From Lewinellaceae bacterium (GTDB lineage Bacteria; Bacteroidota; Bacteroidia; Chitinophagales; Saprospiraceae): a stretch of 64,000 nt of DNA. The stretch's first letter is position 1; each line of letters opens with the position of its first letter. Both the position numbers and the translations under genes were made by a program. The stretch spans positions 186,001-250,000 of the forward strand of contig JADJFA010000001.1 of NCBI GenBank assembly GCA_016708875.1, read 5' to 3'. This document shows positions 61,174 through 64,000 of the stretch, one piece after another. The notes beneath the pieces are model-generated. The model had not been told where the DNA came from. It was given only the letters and a program-made list of their open reading frames with translations, and did no database searches.

Positions 61174-62577
61174 ATGGCAGTTCCAATCAAATTCGGTACC
61201 GACGGCTGGCGAGCCATCATCGCTGACGAGTACACCGTGGAAAATGTGATGCGCGTGGCCGAAGCCACCGCCCTTTTCATGAAAAAACATAAGATGAAAC
61301 GCGCCGTAATCGGTCACGATTGTCGTTTTGGGGGGCTGCTTTTTGCCACTACCACCGCGCGGGTGTTGGGCGCTTATGGCATCCAGTGCCACATTGCCAG
61401 CACCGGTTTCGTGAGCACACCGATGGTGTCGCTTGGAGTGGTGAAACTAAAGGCGAACCTTGGCATCGTAATCACCGCCAGCCACAACCCGCCCGCTTAC
61501 AATGGCTATAAATTAAAATCAAGCTTCGGCGGCCCTTCAATTCCTTCCGATGTGGCTGAAGTGGAGGCGCTCATTCCAGAAGTTTGTTCTCTGAAAACAC
61601 TCCCTTCGCTCAGCGATTTGCGGGAAAAGAATTTGCTCAAAGAGGCTGATCTCGAAAGCATGTATTTGAAACACGCCCGCAAGAATTTTGACCTGAAACT
61701 CATCAAATCATCGGCAGGAAAAATCGCATACGATGCGATGTATGGCGCCGGCCAAAATGCCGTGAAAAAACTCCTTCCTCGCTGCGTTTTCCTGCACTGC
61801 GACAATAACCCGGGGATGCACGGCCAGGCCCCTGAGCCTATCCACCGCAACCTGACGCTGCTTAGCGAAACCATCAAAAAGAACCCCAAGATCGTTGCCG
61901 GACTTGCCAACGACGGCGATGCCGACCGTATCGGGCTTTATGACGAGGATGGAAACTTTGTGGACAGCCATCACATTTTACTCCTGCTCCTGTTGTACCT
62001 CCACAAGTACAAGGGCTTGAGCGGCAAAGTCGTATTCACGTTTTCCGTGACTGATAAGTTGAAAAAAATGGCCGATAAATATGGTCTGCCCTACGAAATC
62101 ACGAAAGTCGGCTTCAAGTACATCGCCGAAATCATGATCAATGAAGACGTGCTGGTGGGCGGCGAAGAATCCGGCGGACTTGCAGTGAAAGGCCATATCC
62201 CGGAGCGCGACGGTGTGTGGATTGGTCTGATGGTGTTTGAGTTCATGGCTCGCACGGGCAAAACACTGAAAGGCCTTGTTCAGGAAGTGTACAAAGAAGT
62301 AGGCGAATTTGCCTTCGATCGCGACGATCTGCACATCACCGAGGCCCAAAAACAGAACGTGATCAAAAACTGCAAAGACCGAGCATACACGGCTTTCGGC
62401 TCATACAAAATCAAGAGCGTCGAAGACCTCGACGGTTGGAAATTTATGTTTGGCGACGAAAAATGGGTAATGATTCGTGCTTCAGGCACGGAGCCGGTGT
62501 TGAGGGTTTATGCTCAGGGGCCAAACCTTGCGGAATGTCGTGTGATGCTGGATGCTGCGAAGGCCACTATTCTTTGA
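61174..62577 (+). CDS. Phosphoglucomutase/phosphomannomutase family protein
   Basis: Start at ATG 61174 (MAVPIKFGTDGWRAIIADEYTVENVMRVAEATALFM), 467 residues; the extension to 61087 is repeat-derived. The family interconverts sugar 1- and 6-phosphates using a phosphoserine. The N-terminal block has FGTDGWRAI, the catalytic serine in VITASHNPPAYNGYKLKSSFGG (about residue 101), metal-binding aspartates in VAGLANDGDADRIGLYDEDG (about 245-255), sugar recognition in GGEESGGLAVKGHIPERDGVW (about 330) and phosphate binding RASGTEPVLRVYAQ near the end. Length and motifs fit the archaeal/bacterial PGM/PMM type; the exact substrate cannot be read. Confidence 0.93.
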   Translation: MAVPIKFGTDGWRAIIADEYTVENVMRVAEATALFMKKHKMKRAVIGHDCRFGGLLFATTTARVLGAYGIQCHIASTGFVSTPMVSLGVVKLKANLGIVITASHNPPAYNGYKLKSSFGGPSIPSDVAEVEALIPEVCSLKTLPSLSDLREKNLLKEADLESMYLKHARKNFDLKLIKSSAGKIAYDAMYGAGQNAVKKLLPRCVFLHCDNNPGMHGQAPEPIHRNLTLLSETIKKNPKIVAGLANDGDADRIGLYDEDGNFVDSHHILLLLLLYLHKYKGLSGKVVFTFSVTDKLKKMADKYGLPYEITKVGFKYIAEIMINEDVLVGGEESGGLAVKGHIPERDGVWIGLMVFEFMARTGKTLKGLVQEVYKEVGEFAFDRDDLHITEAQKQNVIKNCKDRAYTAFGSYKIKSVEDLDGWKFMFGDEKWVMIRASGTEPVLRVYAQGPNLAECRVMLDAAKATIL

Positions 62578-62583
62578 TTCAAA

Positions 62584-62678
62584 TTGAACACCGAATTTAC
62601 CGATACCGCCGATACCACCGAATTTATTCATAAACCACCTTCGGTGGTATCGGCGGTATCGGTAAATTCGGTGTTCAA
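62584..62678. terminator. Perfect 39-bp inverted repeat after the pgm-family gene
   Basis: The left arm 62584-62622 and right arm 62640-62678 are exact complements with a 17-base loop. Arms contain ACCGATACCGCCGATACC units. It starts 6 bases after the pgm stop and ends 27 bases before rpiB. Confidence 0.75.
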
Positions 62679-62705
62679 TAAACCGGTGTTCAAAACACAA
62701 ATAAC

Positions 62706-63137
62706 ATGAAAATAGCAATCGGCTGCGACCACGCGGGTTTCCCGTACAAAGAAGGCATCATTTCAATGTTGCAATCACAAGGGCACATGGTGCTCGATTT
62801 TGGCACCCACTCACTCGACTCGGTGGATTATCCCGACTTCGCGCACCCCGTGGCCGAAGCGGTGGAAAGTGGTCAAGCTGAACGCGGCATTCTCCTTTGC
62901 GGTAGCGGCAATGGCGTAGCCATCACCGCCAACAAACATCAACAAATCCGCTGCGCCCTATGTTGGACGGAGGAATTGGCTTCTCTTGCACGGCAGCACA
63001 ACGACGCAAATGTTATAGCCCTACCCGCCCGCTTTGTACCAGAAATATTGGCACAGGCAATGGTGCGCATTTTCCTCAGCACCGATTTTGAAGGGGGAAG
63101 GCATGCCACTAGAGCGGGGAAGATTGCGTGTGCCTGA
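62706..63137 (+). CDS. rpiB: Ribose-5-phosphate isomerase B
   Basis: A 143-residue RpiB, which interconverts ribose 5-phosphate and ribulose 5-phosphate. IAIGCDHAGFPYKEGIISMLQSQGHMVLDFGTHSLDSVDYPDFAHPVAEAV carries the conserved Asp-His and DYPDFA; ERGILLCGSGNGVAITANKHQQIRCALCWTEELASLARQHNDANVIALPARFV holds the catalytic Cys in LLCGSGNG (about residue 65) and the phosphate-binding RQHNDANV. Start ATG 62706. It directly follows the inverted repeat. Confidence 0.95.
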   Translation: MKIAIGCDHAGFPYKEGIISMLQSQGHMVLDFGTHSLDSVDYPDFAHPVAEAVESGQAERGILLCGSGNGVAITANKHQQIRCALCWTEELASLARQHNDANVIALPARFVPEILAQAMVRIFLSTDFEGGRHATRAGKIACA

Positions 63138-63183
63138 ATTGGCACACCGAAGCTGAGTACAGCATGAGAATGTTTGTCGGAAA

Positions 63184-63687
63184 TTAAGCCTCATTATTCC
63201 GAATCAAAGCCTCCTCCTCGCGCTTAGGCCGCTTTCTAAAAAACTTCGGATTCACCACCAGCAAACCAAACGACTCTCCATCCTCCTTGTCGCGCTTGGA
63301 ATGGTGCGTACCGTGCGCCCGTAGAATAGCGCGGCTATACTTGCTGTCCAATTGCTTGAACCAAGGGAAGCGGCGGTGGATATAAACGTCGTGAATGAGG
63401 AAATAAGTAAGGCCGTAAAGCGAAATACCAATGCCGATGAACATCACCCAGAGATTCGGCGTAAGTCCGCCAATCATGTAGCAAATCATGCTGGGGATAG
63501 CAAAAACCAGGAAAAAGCGATCATTTTTTTCAAAAAAACCTTCTTTCTCGTGTTTCGGCAAGTGGTGATCTTCGTGCCATTTCCAGAGAAAACCGTGCAT
63601 CACAAACTTGTGTGTAAACCAGGCCATGAATTCCATGCCGACGTATGCGGCCAATGTGATGAGGGTATAGAGCAACCAACTGGGCAT
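63184..63687 (-). CDS. crtZ: Beta-carotene hydroxylase-like protein (CrtZ family)
   Basis: Start at ATG 63687 (MPSWLLYTLITLAAYVGMEFMAWFTHKFVMHGFLWKWHEDHHLPKHEKEGFFEKNDRFFLVFAIPSM), 167 residues. It has four membrane helices and the histidine clusters HKFVMHG, HEDHH, HDVYIHRR and HGTHH that bind two irons in membrane-bound fatty-acid-hydroxylase/CrtZ enzymes. CrtZ hydroxylates the rings of beta-carotene to zeaxanthin, a common pigment in this phylum. No other carotenoid genes are in the window. Sterol desaturase-type activity is the alternative. Confidence 0.82.
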   Translation of the reverse strand: MPSWLLYTLITLAAYVGMEFMAWFTHKFVMHGFLWKWHEDHHLPKHEKEGFFEKNDRFFLVFAIPSMICYMIGGLTPNLWVMFIGIGISLYGLTYFLIHDVYIHRRFPWFKQLDSKYSRAILRAHGTHHSKRDKEDGESFGLLVVNPKFFRKRPKREEEALIRNNEA

Positions 63688-63820
63688 TGTTGAAAACAAG
63701 TTTCAAGTTAAAAGTTTCATGTGGGTCGGTTTCAAACGGCCAGATTTAAGGCTTTGAAAAGCGACCGCAATGCCACAAAAACAGCATTTGGTGCGATTTG
63801 TTTTCTGCCTTGCGAGCATA

Positions 63821-63913
63821 TTACGACCCCGCAACCATTTGCCTTGCGCGGGTCTTACGACCCCGCAACCGTATGCCTTGCGTGGGTCTTACGACCCCGC
63901 AACCGTCGTGCTT
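63821..63913. repeat. Three tandem 34-base palindromic units
   Basis: Units TTACGACCCCGCAACC...GCCTTGCGYGGGTC start at 63821, 63855 and 63889, exactly 34 bases apart; the third is cut after about 25 bases. Within each unit GACCCCGCAA pairs with TTGCGYGGGTC, so every unit is a hairpin. The 277-base region before the next gene otherwise has no gene. Confidence 0.75.
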
Positions 63914-63945
63914 GAGATTTTACAAAATTGGCTATCAAGGAATTC

Positions 63946-63953
63946 TATTTTTG
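63946..63953 (+). promoter_or_regulatory. -7 element for the truncated gene at the right edge
   Basis: TATTTTTG matches TAnnTTTG, 23 bases before the ATG at 63977; TTG at 63928-63930 may be the -33 element. Confidence 0.5.
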
Positions 63954-63976
63954 CCCAACTAAAATCAACTTTTGCC

Positions 63977-64000
63977 ATGTTCAAGCATTCCATTCTCTCC
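63977..64000 (+). CDS. Start of a gene cut off by the window end
   Basis: Only MFKHSILS can be read. A promoter-like element upstream and the hydrophobic or basic start suggest a real gene, possibly with a signal peptide. No function can be given. Confidence 0.4.

Noticed and set aside
63821..63913. Small CRISPR array at the right end
   Set aside because: The 34-base units are contiguous with no spacers and each folds on itself.

Overview
This looks like a chromosomal segment from a member of the phylum Bacteroidota, most likely of the Saprospiria/Saprospiraceae type (the class is an inference). The evidence is as follows. At least six large secreted proteins end in type IX secretion (T9SS) sorting domains. 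Many genes are preceded by the Bacteroidota -7 promoter element TAnnTTTG. Shine-Dalgarno sequences are absent. Several genes use TTG starts or gene arrangements typical of the phylum, such as XRE regulator plus DUF2975, SPFH plus Arc, DUF4143 ATPases and ORF6N proteins. No rRNA, tRNA, CRISPR array, prophage or transposase was found.

Layout. 1-5.4 kb: the end of a broken outer-membrane barrel gene, a lipoprotein, nadB and a membrane TPR protein. 5.5-7.6 kb: an AAA/DUF4143 ATPase behind a triple promoter-like repeat, then a HAD phosphatase. 7.6-10.8 kb: two paralogous delta-60-repeat T9SS proteins, one frameshifted. 11-13.7 kb: gyrB and an EGF lipoprotein. 13.7-17 kb: XRE/DUF2975 and a secreted reprolysin-like metalloprotease. 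17.2-20.8 kb: an ABC-2 exporter and a methyltransferase. 20.9-25.6 kb: a broken secreted protein and a giant protein with 15 GCDS-type repeats. 25.7-27.8 kb: primase dnaG in pieces. 27.8-32.3 kb: a phosphatase, RNase Z, a broken T9SS esterase, a broken membrane protein and KptA. 32.4-36.1 kb: a YhcG nuclease, an ABC-F ATPase and an ORF6N protein. 36.1-41 kb: DPP-IV and M19 peptidases and a PagL-like deacylase. 41.2-44.6 kb: a BlaI/DUF4350/M56-TonB unit. 44.5-48 kb: a cohesin/dockerin/SprB-repeat T9SS protein. 48-53.4 kb: a Saprospiria-type hypothetical, two VOC proteins and parC. 53.6-59.3 kb: a toxin-antitoxin pair, SPFH plus Arc, lspA, a lipoprotein, rlmB, and a membrane protein with its regulator. 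59.3-64 kb: a degraded Uma2 region with homopolymer tracts, then pcm, pgm, rpiB, a CrtZ-like hydroxylase and the start of a truncated gene.

Two themes go beyond ordinary annotation. First, long inverted repeats (arms 14-50 bp, often perfect) sit at many gene boundaries. They frequently include a stop or start codon, and some are inserted inside genes. One of these, in the M56 gene, explains a frameshift exactly: removing 28 bases restores the frame. Some palindromes share sequence families (AACACATAGGCAC type, ACCTCCGAGGTTTT type, CGCCGAAGCC type); others are built from locally unique sequence, which suggests fold-back copying. Second, at least eight genes are frameshifted, including the essential dnaG. 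Several breaks can be repaired by one base in a homopolymer, which points to consensus errors in the assembly rather than real gene loss, although this cannot be decided from sequence alone.

I did not find a convincing new defence or mobile system. The most interesting leads are the palindromes covering the parC start and lying between SPFH and Arc, the M56 insertion, the coding repeat reused as a signal-peptide end, and the cohesin-plus-dockerin T9SS protein.
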